From positions 178,065,200 to 178,129,199 of the forward strand of contig OW386285.2 of assembly GCA_936432065.2 (NCBI GenBank): a stretch of 64,000 bases of DNA, in the 5' to 3' direction. This stretch comes from Rutpela maculata (lineage: Eukaryota > Arthropoda > Insecta > Coleoptera > Cerambycidae). The notes beneath the pieces are model-generated. The model was given only the letters and a program-made list of their open reading frames with translations. It was not told the origin of the DNA and ran no database searches. The translations under genes and the position numbers were made by a program. This document shows positions 33,959 to 45,898 of this stretch, piece after piece (position 1 is the first letter of the stretch; every line of letters starts with the position of its first letter).

Positions 33959-34004
<46 letters not shown>
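33804..34004. repeat. (TA)n tracts flanking a perfect hairpin
   Basis: TA runs lie at about 33804-33823 and 33964-34004. Between them is the 48-bp hairpin listed separately and a CACCCGCGAAAACC stretch. Confidence 0.9.
33824..33929. repeat. Perfect 48-bp GC-rich hairpin
   Basis: Arms 33824-33871 and 33882-33929 are exact reverse complements with a 10-base loop. The arms contain TTCCGGGTGTTTTCCCGCG and are far richer in GC than the neighbourhood. Confidence 0.95.
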
Positions 34005-34006
<2 letters not shown>

Positions 34007-34013
34007 CGGAATA

Positions 34014-34560
34014 TTTGACATGCAGTTAACACAACTGGCAACGAAGAAAAATATGAAAAATATACAGGTGGTTACCCTAAACAAATTAACAGAGAATGTG
34101 ATGCAGGACGATGATATTTCGCATGTAGTTAGCACAAGAAGAACGTTTTTTTAAAGGAAAATAATTAAAAATTTGTCAAGGAAAAATATCAAAAAATTAT
34201 ACAGGGTAATTACCCTAAAAATGTTAATGAAATAATGAAGGATGATAACTTTTTGTATGTATTTAGCACAATGGTCAGGGAAAATATATATGAAAAATAT
34301 ACAGGGTGGTCATTATAAAAAATAATTATGGTAGAAATATTTTTTGGACTATAGTTAACGCAATTACCGAGGACGAAACCCGTCATACTTTCTGTGAAAA
34401 GAGTAGAGGGTGGTCATTCTGAAAAATAACTAATTAAGAAACAACAGAAGGAAATAATATTTGAAATGTAGTTGTCACTATTGCCAGGACGATAGCCTCA
34501 TATACTTTTAGTCAAAGAAATATACAGAGTTGTTATCCTGCAGAAAAGGTAATGAATAAA
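34014..34560 (+). repeat. Degenerate ~105-bp tandem repeat
   Basis: About five units, each with a version of ATACAGGGTGGTCATT, then A-rich sequence, a TGTAGTTAGCACAATTGCCA-like motif and AGGACGA (near 34060, 34199, 34299, 34406 and 34512). Strongly diverged. No coding frame survives. A single ACAGGGTGGTCG occurs again near 42006. Confidence 0.6.
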
Positions 34561-34716
34561 TGAAAGGTGTTAAATGGAAAGGGAAGTTTTGCGTAAATAC
34601 TTACAGATTTTTGTAATGCATTTTTTTATCAAAAAAGTGTGTCCAGCCAAATACTATTATCATCCATTAAAAGTGCTTCGAAAAATCTTATTCTGCTGAG
34701 AGCTTGGGGTAAATTG
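34561..34716 (+). repeat. ACTTCC-family repeat (copy 3), left part, diverged
   Basis: The final ~40 bases (CTTATTCTGCTGAG...GGGGTAAATTG) align with the middle of the family. The rest continues after the foldback element at 40871. The 5' limit is uncertain. Confidence 0.45.
34708..34716 (+). other. 9-bp target duplication, left
   Basis: GGTAAATTG is repeated at 40871-40879 on the other side of the foldback element. Confidence 0.9.
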
Positions 34717-34840
34717 ATCAGCGTGAAGTTATCCACGAATTTCCATCCACACTTTATGACGTAGGGTAACTCTAAGTTGGGATAGATGAACGTGCCTAAC
34801 TGTAATACTCTCTGGTCTCTACCAAGATTTGTGGGAGTGC

Positions 34841-36540
34841 TTGCTTTGGCATTACGATCACGGCATCAAATTTATGGGACATATAAAGGAACGTATTACG
34901 TATCGTGGCCCTAGCCCTGTAGGAGAGAGTGGGTGAATTTTTAATTGTTGACCACACTTTGAATGAAATAATTCATAACTTGCTTTGGCATTACGATCAC
35001 GGCATCAAATTTATGGAACATATAAAGAAAGGTACTACGTATCGTACACCATAGTCAAAATTAGGCTTAGCCCCGTAGGAGAGAGTGGGTGAATTTTTAA
35101 ATGTTGACCACATTTTGCATAAAATAATTCATAACTTGCTTTGGCATTACCATCATGGCATCAAACGTATAAAACATATAACGAAAGGTATTACGCATCG
35201 TACACCAGAGTCAAAATTAGGCCTAGCCCGTAGGAGAGAGTGGGTGAATTTTTAATTGTTGACCACACTGCATGAAATAATTCATAACTTGCTTTGGCAT
35301 TACGATCACGGCATGAAACTTATAAAACGTATAAAGAAAGGTATTATCCATCGTACACCAGAGTCAAAATTAAGCCTAGCCCCGTAGGAGAGAGTGGGTG
35401 AATTTTTAATTGTTGACCACACTTTGCATGAAATAGTTCATAACTTGCTTTGGCATTACGATCACGGCATCAAATTTATGGTACGTATAAAGGAAGGTAT
35501 TACATATCATACACCATAGTCAAAATTAGGCCTAGCCCCGTAGGAGAGAGTGGGTGAATTTTTAATTGTTGACCACACTTTGCATGAAATAATTCATAAC
35601 TTGCTTTGGCATTACGATCACGGCATGAAACTTATAAAACGTATAAAGAAAGGTATTATCCATCGTACACCAGAGTCAAAATTAAGCCTAGCCCCGTAGG
35701 AGAGAGTGGGTGAATTTTTAATTGTTGACCATACTTTGCATGAAATAGTTCATAACTTGCTTTGGCATTACGATCACGGCATCAAACGTATAAAACATAT
35801 AACGAAAGGTATTACGCATCGTACACCAGAGTCAAAATTAGGCCTAGCCCGTAGGAGAGAGTGGGTGAATTTTTAATTGTTGACCACACTTTGCATGAAA
35901 TAATTCATAACTTGCTTTGGCATTACGATCACGGCATCAAATTTATGGGACATATAAAGGAAGGTATTACATATCATACGCCATAGTCAAAATTAGGCCT
36001 AGCCGCGTAGAAGAGAGTGGGTGAATTTTTAATTGTTGACCACACTTTGCATGAAATAATTCATAACTTGCTTTGGAATTACGATCACGGCATCAAACTT
36101 ATAAAACATATAGAGAAAGGTATTACATATCATACACCATAGTCAAAATTAGGCCTAGCCCCGTAGGAGAGAGTGGGTGAATTTTTAATTGTTGACCACA
36201 CTTTGCATGAAATAATTCATAACTTGCTTTGGCATTACGATCACGGCATGAAACCTATAAAACGTATAAAGAAAGGTATTATCCATCGTACACCAGAGTC
36301 AAAATTAAGCCTAGCCCCGTAGGAGAGAGTGGGTGAATTTTTAATTGTTGACCACACTTTGCATGAAATTATTCATAACTTGCTTTGGCATTACGATCAC
36401 GGCATCAAATTTATGGAGCATATAAGGAAAGCTATTATGTATCGTAAACCAGAGTCATAGTTAGGCCTAGGCTCGTTGCGTGTTGAGTATCGTAAACCTA
36501 GTCCCGTAGGAGAGAGTGTGTGAATTTTTATTGTCCTTTG
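34841..36540 (+). repeat. Left array, 156-bp units
   Basis: TTGCTTTGGC marks unit starts at 34841, 34980, 35136, 35289, 35445, 35601, 35757, 35912, 36068, 36224 and 36380. Spacing is 153-156 except for the first unit (139). Variants differ in a block after GATCACGGCAT (AAATTTATGG or AAACTTATAAAACG types). Confidence 0.95.
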
Positions 36541-37324
36541 TTGGCTATTTATATTAAACATTGAAATAACATTATAATACATTTTTGTTTTATTTAGCAC
36601 TAAAATATTGAGGAGTTTTATTTTTAACTTAATTGTATCGCTAACGAGTCTTTTTACCGTTAAAAATTTTAATTTCTTGACTTTCGGTACATTTTATTGA
36701 ACTTTAATATGCTTTTAGTTTCACAGTCGATACGTTGCACATGGATCGATTTTCGGATTTATGGTGGACAAAAATACAGTCTACTATGAAAATTGGCCAC
36801 TTAAGAATTCCGAATTTTTGGTACGAAAATTTGTAAGGCTACGATGACATTCTAGCAATTTCTGAGTAAATTGCTTACAAATACTTTTTTTATTGAACTT
36901 ATTGTCGATCGTATCCTGAAAACTTTCAGGTATCAGGACCTGCAGAATATAGTTATATAATGCTACTGCTTTGTCGGCAGCATCGGTTTTCTCAAGCCAA
37001 ATATTAAATAGATCTTACTTCGAGATGCCATGGGTCAATTGTAAAATAAGCACACAGCAGTTATGAAACGGTATGCAGATAATTTCTATATCGCGGGACT
37101 AATAAAAGGTTAGATAATTTCAGTGTATTCTAGTTTCTAGTTTCAGTGCAACAAAACAAAACAAGGTATATTTTATAAATGATCACCAAAACAGAGTTGA
37201 TTTATTAAATTAATAGATTTACCTCTTTTCTCACTTTCCATATTATCACTAATAATTTTCTCACTGGTATCAGGTATCAACACAGTTCTCTGTGGAATGC
37301 GAAAATATATCTTACTAGGCACGA
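36541..37324. other. Foldback interior, left part
   Basis: No clear gene. On the minus strand a short frame (KIYFRIPQRTVLIP near 37300-37220) runs to GTAAAT near 37225, which could be an exon with a splice donor, but it abuts the LINE fragment and has no recognised family. Confidence 0.3.
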
Positions 37325-37850
37325 GTATAATAATAATAATATGTTTATTGCAATAAAATATACAAAATACATCAAAAAGCTCAGTGCACAATAAACTAGA
37401 AAGCACTCCTAAAATAAACCTTGTGAGGAGTATGACAACAATTGCGTCTTCCACCGACCACACCTCCACGCACTTGGGCATCTATTTTAAATACTCCATG
37501 TGCACAAAAGTGAAGTGAAATAGAATATACCATACTGAAACCTAAGCCACACATACACAGAAACTTATATTATTGGCTCATACGCGCTCACATTCATACT
37601 TATTTAAAGCAAATATATTAAATATGTAATTTATGGATCCATATACGTATATTCCGTAAAACTTACTTTTATTAAGTCCCTTTTTTTATTTGCTTTTAAT
37701 AATATCTTTTTGACGGTTAATAGAAAGTATATATTTATTTAGACGATTCTTAAATGTACACGTGAACTTTATGTTGGTTATTTCACTTGGTAAATTGTTA
37801 TATAGTCTTGGACCCAAATACGTAAAACTTTTTTGGCACGTGTATGTAAT
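37325..37850 (-). pseudogene. LINE 3' fragment (C-terminus and 3' UTR)
   Basis: Minus-strand CQKSFTYLGPRLYNNLPSEI at ~37,840-37,780 aligns with the C-terminal part of LINE A (TYLAPRLYNSLPMNI). The 3' end is an (ATT)n-type tail at ~37325. It is severely 5'-truncated and inserted in the foldback interior. Diverged from LINE A and B, so a different subfamily. Confidence 0.75.
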
Positions 37851-38179
37851 CAGATTTTATACGTGCCTGCACTCTTCGGCGGCCGTGGGAAATCTTTTTT
37901 GAAGAAAACTGACCTGGGTTTTATTACTGCTGTCTGTACTGTAACAAATATGAGAAATCAATCTGGAGTACTTGACATTGGTTTTTACATTTTTGACCAC
38001 CATGAATCCAAAAATCGACCACTGTGCGTTGGGAAAAAGTAAAGTAAAATAAAAGTAGAGGGTGGTTAGCGATATTTTTATTTTATTTTCAGTTTTCATC
38101 CGTTCTGTGTAGTGTAAAGTTCTTTTTTACTAGTGGTTAATTAGTTCTTACTTTTTGGTTATAGATCAAATTATACATT

Positions 38180-38560
38180 ATGACACAACCTTCTGTTGTA
38201 AATAAGGAAATTTTAATAGTTTTTTTAAAAACTCACTATCCAGACATTGGTAAAAAAACATTGCAAAAATTAAACCTTCATCATCCTATCATTACACATG
38301 CATTCAGATATTTGTTTAACTCTGAAGATACTCACTGCAAATATTTAATTCAAAAATTTCTTCAACAGCAGTTAAATAAAGATAAGCCAGTAGCTAAGCC
38401 CCTAAAATTAAACTTAAGATCCATTGTAGATGCCATCAAAAACACCAATATTTCAATTAATAACTTATTTCATAAATTTTCCGTTAAAGACGATACGTAC
38501 CAGTATTTATGTGATTCACTAAAAATGAAATGCTCAAAAAAAATATGTAAAAATTTTTAA
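38180..38560 (+). CDS. Unrecognised 126-codon ORF in foldback element
   Basis: ATG-started frame encoding a basic, Lys/Leu-rich, mostly helical-looking protein (begins MTQPSVVNKEILIVFLKTHY; ends CSKKICKNF). There is no signal peptide, zinc motif or transposase triad. Composition is more protein-like than other frames nearby, and it sits ~140 bp before the right array, the position where an element-encoded gene would lie. It may be an exon or a truncated element gene. I do not recognise the family. Confidence 0.4.
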   Translation: MTQPSVVNKEILIVFLKTHYPDIGKKTLQKLNLHHPIITHAFRYLFNSEDTHCKYLIQKFLQQQLNKDKPVAKPLKLNLRSIVDAIKNTNISINNLFHKFSVKDDTYQYLCDSLKMKCSKKICKNF

Positions 38561-38699
38561 ATTTTTGCAAAACAATGAAAGTAAAATAGTTCATGAGCTT
38601 TCAAATCAATTAGAATATAGAACCTCAACTCCTAACCGAATGTTTGAGGCCACAAGAGATCCTTTTAATCTGTTCGTCCGTGTCCGTGTTCGTCCGTGT

Positions 38700-40640
38700 A
38701 CGATCCGTAATACTTTCGTTATATGTCTTATAAATTTGATGCCGTGATCGTAACGCCAAAGCAAGTTATGAATTATTTCATGCAAAGTGCAGTCAACAAT
38801 TAAAAATTCACCCACTCTCTCCTAAGGGGCCAGGCTTAATTTTGACTCAGGTGTACGATGCGTAATACCTTTCGTTATATGTCTTATAAGTTTGATGTCG
38901 TGATCCTAATGCCAAAGCAAGTTATGAATTATTTCATGCAAGTTATGAATTATTTCATGCAAAGTGTGGCCAGCAAATAAAAATTCACCCACTCTCTCTT
39001 CTACGGGGCTAGGCCTAATTTTGACTACGGTGTACAATACGTAATACCTTTCTTTATATGTTCCATAAATTTGATGCCGTGATCGTAATGCCAAAGCAAG
39101 TTATGAATTATTTCATGCAAAGTGTGGTCAACAATTATAAATTCACCCACTCTCTCCTACGGGGCTAGGCCTAATTTTGACTATGGGGTATGATACGCAA
39201 TACCTTCCTTTATATGTCCCATAAATTTGATGCCGTTATCGTAATGCCAAAGCAAGTTATGAATTATTTCATGCAAGTTATGAATTATTTCATGCAAAGT
39301 GTGGTCAGCAATTAAAAATTCACCCACTCTCTCCTACGGGGCTAGGCCTAATTTTGACTACGGTGTACAATACGTAATACCTTTCTTTATATGTTCCATA
39401 AATTTGATGCCGTGATCTTAATGCCAAAGCAAGTTATGAATTATTTCATGCAAAGTGTGGTCAACAATTAAAAATTCACCCACTCTCTCCTACGCCCTAG
39501 ACCTAATTTTGACTATGGTGTATGATACATAATACCTTTCTTTATATGTCCCATAAATTTGATGAAGTTATCGTAATGCCAAAGCAAGTTATGAATTATT
39601 TCATGCAAAGTGTGGTCAACAATTAAAAATTCACCCACTCTCTCCTACGCGGCTAGGCCTAATTTTGACTATGGTGTACGATACGTAGTACCTTTCTTTA
39701 TATGTTCCATAAATTTGATGCCGTGATCGTAATGCCAAAGCAAGTTATGAATTATTTCATGCAAAGTGTGGTCAACAATTAAAAATCCACCCACTCTCTC
39801 CTACGGGGTTAGGCCTAATTTTGACTATGGTGTATGATACGTAATACCTTTCTTTATATGTTTTATAAGTTTGATGCCGTGATCGTAATGCCAAAGCAAG
39901 TTATGAACTATTTCATGCAAAGTGTGGTCAACAATTAAAAATTCACCCACTCTCTCCTACGGGGCTAGGCTTAATTTTGACTCTGGTGTACGATGGATAA
40001 TACCTTTCTTTATACGTTTTATAAGTTTCATGCCGTGATCGTAATGCCAAAGCAAGTTATGAATTATTTCATGCAAAGTGTGGTCAACAATTAAAAATTC
40101 ACCCACTCTCTCCTACGGGGCTAGGCCTAATTTTGACTATGGTGTATGATATGTAATACCTTCCTTTATATGTCCCATAAATTTGATGCCGTGATCGTAA
40201 TGCCAAAGCAAGTTATGAATTATTTCATGCAGTGTGGTCAACAATTAAAAATTCACCCACTCTCTCCTACGGGCTAGGCCTAATTTTGACTCTGGTGTAC
40301 GATGCGTAATACCTTTCGTTATACGTTTTATACGTTTGATGCCATGATCGTAATGCCAAAGCAAGTTATGAATTATTTTATGCAAAATGTGGTCAACAAT
40401 TAAAAATTCACCCACTCTCTCCTACGGGGCTAAGCCTAATTTTGACTATGGTGTACGATACGTAGTACCTTTCTTTATATGTTCCATAAATTTTATGCCG
40501 TGATCGTAATGCCAAAGCAAGTTATGAATTATTTCATTCAAAGTGTGGTCAACAATTAAAAATTCATCCACTCTCTCCTACAGGGCTAGGGCCAATTTTG
40601 ACTCTCTTCTATGATACCATGATTGTATTGCCAAAGCCAA
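38700..40640 (-). repeat. Right array, 156-bp units (inverted)
   Basis: GCCAAAGCAA marks units at 38755, 38911, 39090, 39246, 39423, 39578, 39734, 39890, 40046, 40202, 40355 and 40511, with a diverged one at 40630. Two intervals are ~178 bp because TTATGAATTATTTCATGCAA is locally duplicated. Confidence 0.95.
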
Positions 40641-40870
40641 TTATGAATTATTTCAAGCAATGTGCATCCGAAGTTGAAAATTGGCTTGGTCTCACCCACG
40701 CATGCGCAACTTGAAAGGCATATGAGCGTTGCATTTGTAGAGGCCCCCACTCCCACAAATCTTGGTAGAGACCAGAGAGTATTACAGTTAGTCACGTTCA
40801 TCTATCCCAACTTAGAGTTATCCTACGTCATAAAATGTGGATGGAAATTCGTGGATAACTTCACGCTGAT

Positions 40871-41127
40871 GGTAAATTGAGGGTAAATGGTAGGTAAAGC
40901 GAGCAAATAAGAGTAAATAAAACTGGAATTTAGTGCATGTACGAGAAGCCAACATCTCAAGATTTCTTTGGGATCACAACCTTATTATGAAAGGGGGTGA
41001 AAACATAAAATTGTGATTTATTGTGTGTACAAAAACCAAAGACCTCAAATTTTTTATTGACATCAACCACCCCCACAGGAAATTTAGATGTGGAAGCAGT
41101 GATTCCTTAAGGCAGCGGCTTTTTTCT
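40871..41127 (+). repeat. ACTTCC-family repeat (copy 3), right part
   Basis: Starts with GGTAAATTG, the foldback target duplication, and runs through AAAACTGGAATTTAGTGCATG, a C-rich stretch and GATGTGGAAGCAGTGATTCC to GGCAGCGGCTTTTTT. It is the second half of the copy that begins left of 34716. Confidence 0.75.
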
Positions 41128-42191
41128 CAGTTGTTTTGAATATTTTTAATTTAAGATAAATTAGATATTTTAAATTCGAATCACGCCAAATTTCCCACCA
41201 CCATCACTTCTTTTCGCGTATTTACTGCAGCTTTCTTGAAAAGGTAAGGCAATTTGACATCAAATTAGAATGAAAAAGTAACAGTTGACCAATTTTGAAA
41301 ATTGTTGTTAATTTGACTGATGCGCCGAGTATAAGTACAAGTTCAATAAGAAAATAAAAGATCTTTGAGTGCGTCAGCAAAAAATTGATAATATTAGTGG
41401 CATCCGCAGCTGGAAATAGAAGAAGAGGAGCACACGAATACGAAAATGTTGGATACCAGATCAAATTTTCCACCGGAAGTTTGATTTTAAAAAAAATTAC
41501 GCCGAGAATTTGGCGAAGTCGCCAGTGATAATTTAATATCATTAAAAATTTTCTGATAAAAAATTGAAATTTCGTCGGAATTGCATGGAAGCTAGGTATT
41601 TTAGATGTAATTGATAACAAATCTGATGTCAAAAGTTAAGAATTCAAAATGGTGAATCCAGTATGGCTACGATAATTGCAAGATTTTTAGAGATTTACAT
41701 GAATTTAAACCTAATGTTAAAGCTTAAAAAGTGACAACGACGGATATTTTACTATGTGGAAGCTAAATAAATAGGTCACTAAAAAAGGTGAAAAATATTT
41801 AAAAAAATAAACCTCCAAAAAAAGATTGCTAAAAATTATGAAATAAAATTTCACCATCGCTCAGTTAATTGAATCTTGTTACCGATTGAGGTCCGTATAA
41901 AAATGAACAAATAACAAAACCAAACGTATTTTTAACAGACTGCAATCGATATTAAGTAATAAGATTCAATGAAGCAAAGTATATTATCAATTATAACAAA
42001 ACAATACAGGGTGGTCGAACATAAAGTGCATCAAGACGAGGAGACAGATAAAATGTCAACTTTAGTTTAAAATAAGGTATAAACAAATATAGAACTATAT
42101 TACATTAGGTAAAATTCCATTTATTATTATCTCTCTCTATAAAATAAGTATGTTCTTATAACTTTTACAAAAAGAATGAAAAAACATTGAA
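41128..42191. other. No gene recognised; probable LINE B leader at right
   Basis: A 136-codon minus frame (41222-41632) is rich in Phe/Leu/Ile without any family signature. ACAGGGTGGTCG near 42006 and the sequence up to the ATG at 42192 may be the LINE B 5' region, but its start is not marked. Confidence 0.35.
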
Positions 42192-45100
42192 ATGGACCCA
42201 TATATCAAAAACTACCAAATTAAGAAAATAGAAACCAAAATTGCACTATTAATTTCAACTATTAATTATTGTAACCAAATATTATTTAGTGATAACAATA
42301 CAGATAATTTCGAAATATATCGTAGTAATATAAGAAGTATCTCAAAGTTGTACTAACTGAATTTAAAAAGCAATTTGAGGTCATTGTTTTAAGAGAAACT
42401 TGGAAAATAACGTACTTAACATTATTAAATATCCCTACATATGATCTGATTTATAACGAAGGTAATATAAATCAATATCACGGTGTTGTTATCTATATAA
42501 AAAGCCACACGGAGTACAATTATAATTTAATGGATTTTGATGGTAATAAGGTACCTAATTAGTCTAAAATTAAACCACAAAGGGAATAAATTTAATATCA
42601 TAGCTGTATATAGGTCTCCGTCAACCAATCCATATATCTTCAGCAGTAATTTAAACACCTATTTAAAAGAAAATAGTACAGATAATGATATTAACATTTT
42701 GATTGAAGATATAAATATTGATATTTTTGGGAATGAAGATGTTTCTGAAGAATATCTTAACATATTAGCTGAATATGGTTTTGTATCTACCATAAATAAT
42801 TATACCAGAGTACGCGGAAACAGCAAAACCTGTATTGATTATATATTTATTAAGTCAAAATTACCAGAAACATATTACGCACCAGTCATTTTACAAATTA
42901 ATATAAGTGATCACTACTCCACTCTACTCCAAATCAAAACTGCGCCTGTAAAAGAATACCAAGATTTAGCAAGCAGTAATTATATTAAACATTATTTAAA
43001 TAAAACTAAAGTAATAAATCTCTTAAAAAATGAAAATTGGGAAGATATATATACAGAAAATGATGTAAATTTGCAACAAATATGTTTGTAGGAAAATTAA
43101 TTGAATTAATCGATAACTCTACGCAAAAGAACATATTAAAAAGAAAAGAAATAAAAAGAAAAGAGTGGATAACAGATGGTCTAATAAAATCTGTTAACAC
43201 AAAAACCAATATGCAGAAAAAATTACAACAAAATCCAAACAATAATGATTTAGCAAGAGAGTTCAAAACATACAGAAATAAATTGAATGAGCTTATACAA
43301 CAAACAAAAATTAATTACTATAAAAAACAAATCGAGAACAACAAGAGCTGCCCAAATAAATTATGGAAAGCTGTCAAAAATATTAATGAATTAAAAAACG
43401 AAAGAGGAGAAATAAAACAAATAAAAACTGGAGACGACGAACTAACTGTAGACAAAAGGGAAATAACTGAACATTTTGTTGAATATTTTAGTAATATAGG
43501 TAAGAAACTAGCGAGTAAAATCAAAAGTAATCCTATATCTTTTCCAACTAGGCAACCAAATTCAATCTATATTGCTAATACCAATGAAAATGAGGTTAAA
43601 CAAATTATTGGCACACTCAAAAACGAAAAATCGCCAGGTCTAGATAACATCAAGTCAGAAAACTTAAAAGACATAGCAGACTACATTTCCAGAATATTAG
43701 CTTTTATTATTAATAATTCCATCAGAACCAGTATTTTCCCAGATGCTTTTAAAAATGCTAGAATAAGACCAATCTATAAAAATGGCGACAAATACGACAT
43801 GCAAAACTATAGGCCCATATCATTAATAAGCAATCTGGCTAAAATAATTGAAAACATTTTAAAAATACGAATTACCAGCTTTTTAATAAATATAATATTC
43901 TTTCAGACAGACAGTTTGGTTTTAGGACTGCGAAGTCGACAGAGGATGCAATGGCAAATGTTATGGAAAAAGCATATAAGGCAGTAGACGAAGGAAAGCT
44001 ATCATTATGCATCTTTGTCGATTTAGCCAAGGCCTTTGACACTGTCTGTCACAAGAAATTAATCAGCACACTGGAAAATATCGGTTTTAGAGAAATTGCC
44101 CTTGACCTTATGCGTAGTTACCTGTCAAATATGAAGCAATGCGTGGGGATCGGAAATATCAAAAGCCTGGAAAAAACTGTAGAATTTGGAGTACCTCAAG
44201 GGACTGTTTTAGGTTCCAGTCTTTTCAATATATATGTCAATGATCTGTTTAGCCTTAATATACAGGGATACATCACTAGCTTTTCCGATGACACTGTAGT
44301 GTTTTATAAAAGTGACACTTGGGAACAACTAAAGGATCTAGTTGAAAAAGATTTCTTGACAATTATTAAATGGTTTAATAATAGACTCTTAACCATAAAT
44401 TTAAAAAAAAGTTTCTTATGCCGTTCGGTAGTCATATAGACAAATTACTGTGCTATAACAATATTCACATCAGATCTCACGATGAAAAAGTTGCGATTTC
44501 CGCTGCGAGTAGCATAAAATATTTAGGAATAGTTATCGATAGTCATTTAAGATGGAACCGTCATGTAGACCACATTGTACTTGAACTTTGTTTAATAAGT
44601 AGATTCAAGTTTTATGAGAAAATATTCGAAGTCAATCAACTATATACTTTATACTACTCGCTAGTTCAAACACACTTGATTGGCATTTTAGTTTGGGGGT
44701 AGTCTAGCAGATCAATACCTTAGTAGGTAAACTATTAGTTATACAAAAATGAATTCTTAAAATAATATTAGACAAGAATTATAGATACCCGACTGAATTA
44801 CTTTATAATGAAACTAATATTCTTGACATAAGACAATTATACAGGGTGTTTCACGAGGAAACGGACATGCTTTAATGCTAGATAGAACACACCGAGGGTA
44901 ATCATAATTATCCATAGAAAAAGCTAGTTGGGCCTTCCTTGCTGAAATACAGGATGTTTTATGTATTTTTGACAACATTTCTTTTGGTTGTTACTTTGTA
45001 AAGGAATAGATTAATAAGTTCATATTTGGCACATATAATATGCTACTGATCCTGAATAAGTACTTATACCACACACAAAAAAAATCTAGGACCGGACTTG

Positions 45101-45265
45101 AAAGAAAATGTTTTTGTTGTTCTTTAAGAAAACAATACTCTATATATGTTTTTTTTTTAATTTCAATATTAAATTCGAAAAGTACATAAAAAACTAAACA
45201 GAATGGCTTCATTAATTTTTTTGCCACACCCTTGACGTCTTCGTAATAAATTCCACTAAATAATG

Positions 45266-45676
45266 TGTATTGTTTTTAGGCAGACTGTAAAATGTTAACT
45301 AAATATATCTAAAGAAATATTTGTTATAAACTAAAGAAATTCTTACCAAATCCAGCCTGATGCACTTTCACTTGCGTTGCAATTGGAAGTAGGAAGGGTG
45401 AAAACGGAATAAAGGAAAAATATATCGCATATACGCAAAATACACACACTCAATTTGGTAAAACTTGCTATATGTTCTATCTATTCAGAAAGCAAAAATA
45501 CTCTCTCTCTAGGGAAACTATCTATCTGACTATATAAAAAACTATATAAAAATTCAAACAGAATAAATTAATTTTAACACATGTAGTGACATCTATTTTT
45601 GAGCTACCCAAATATCATTTGATTAGAAGTTAACTACTTAGATATAATTTGAAATTAATTATACATGGCCCAAACA
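45266..45676 (-). repeat. BEL 3' LTR
   Basis: 411 bp. About a dozen differences from the 5' LTR were seen by eye (roughly 3 per cent), so this insertion is older than the Gypsy one. Confidence 0.95.
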
Positions 45677-45691
45677 TCCCCCCGCCCCTGA
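45677..45691 (-). other. BEL polypurine tract
   Basis: On the minus strand AGGGGCGGGGGGA lies directly before the 3' LTR. Confidence 0.85.
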
Positions 45692-45898
45692 AAGATTATT
45701 TTCAGACCAAACTAGACGATGCAACAGAGAGACGGATGGAATCAGAGCACCAATTAAAGGTAATTACATACTTATAGATTTAAAAAAAAACTGTAAGCTA
45801 TTAATAAATTAATTGCACCAATTACTAATGTATAACTAAATTTTAAACTTAAATACCAATAAAAACTAACTACACTATGATTAAATTAAGCTAAATAT

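Larger units (their letters stand above)
34717..40870. mobile_element. Foldback element with inverted 156-bp arrays
   Basis: Begins ATCAGCGTGAAGTTATCC and ends with its complement; ~125 bp of terminal sequence match on both sides. Both arms then pass into tandem 156-bp units, 11 on the left and about 13 on the right, in opposite orientation. The middle (36.54-38.70 kb) is single-copy within the window, with a LINE 3' fragment and an unrecognised ORF. The 9-bp duplication GGTAAATTG marks the insertion. Drosophila FB elements share this plan (tandem-repeat inverted arms, 9-10 bp duplications); homology to them is not shown. Confidence 0.88.

Noticed and set aside
37173..37481. 102-codon minus frame
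   Set aside because: It fuses the LINE 3' UTR and tail with unrelated interior sequence, so it is not one protein.
38565..39094. Short frames over the right 156-bp array
   Set aside because: Repeated by the array itself and broken in most units.
34841..40640. CRISPR-like array
   Set aside because: Units are 156 bp and continuous with no spacers, on inverted arms of a transposon in a eukaryotic genome.
41222..41632. 136-codon minus-strand frame
   Set aside because: Phe/Leu/Ile-rich, no domain, no supporting context; typical of AT-rich non-coding DNA.
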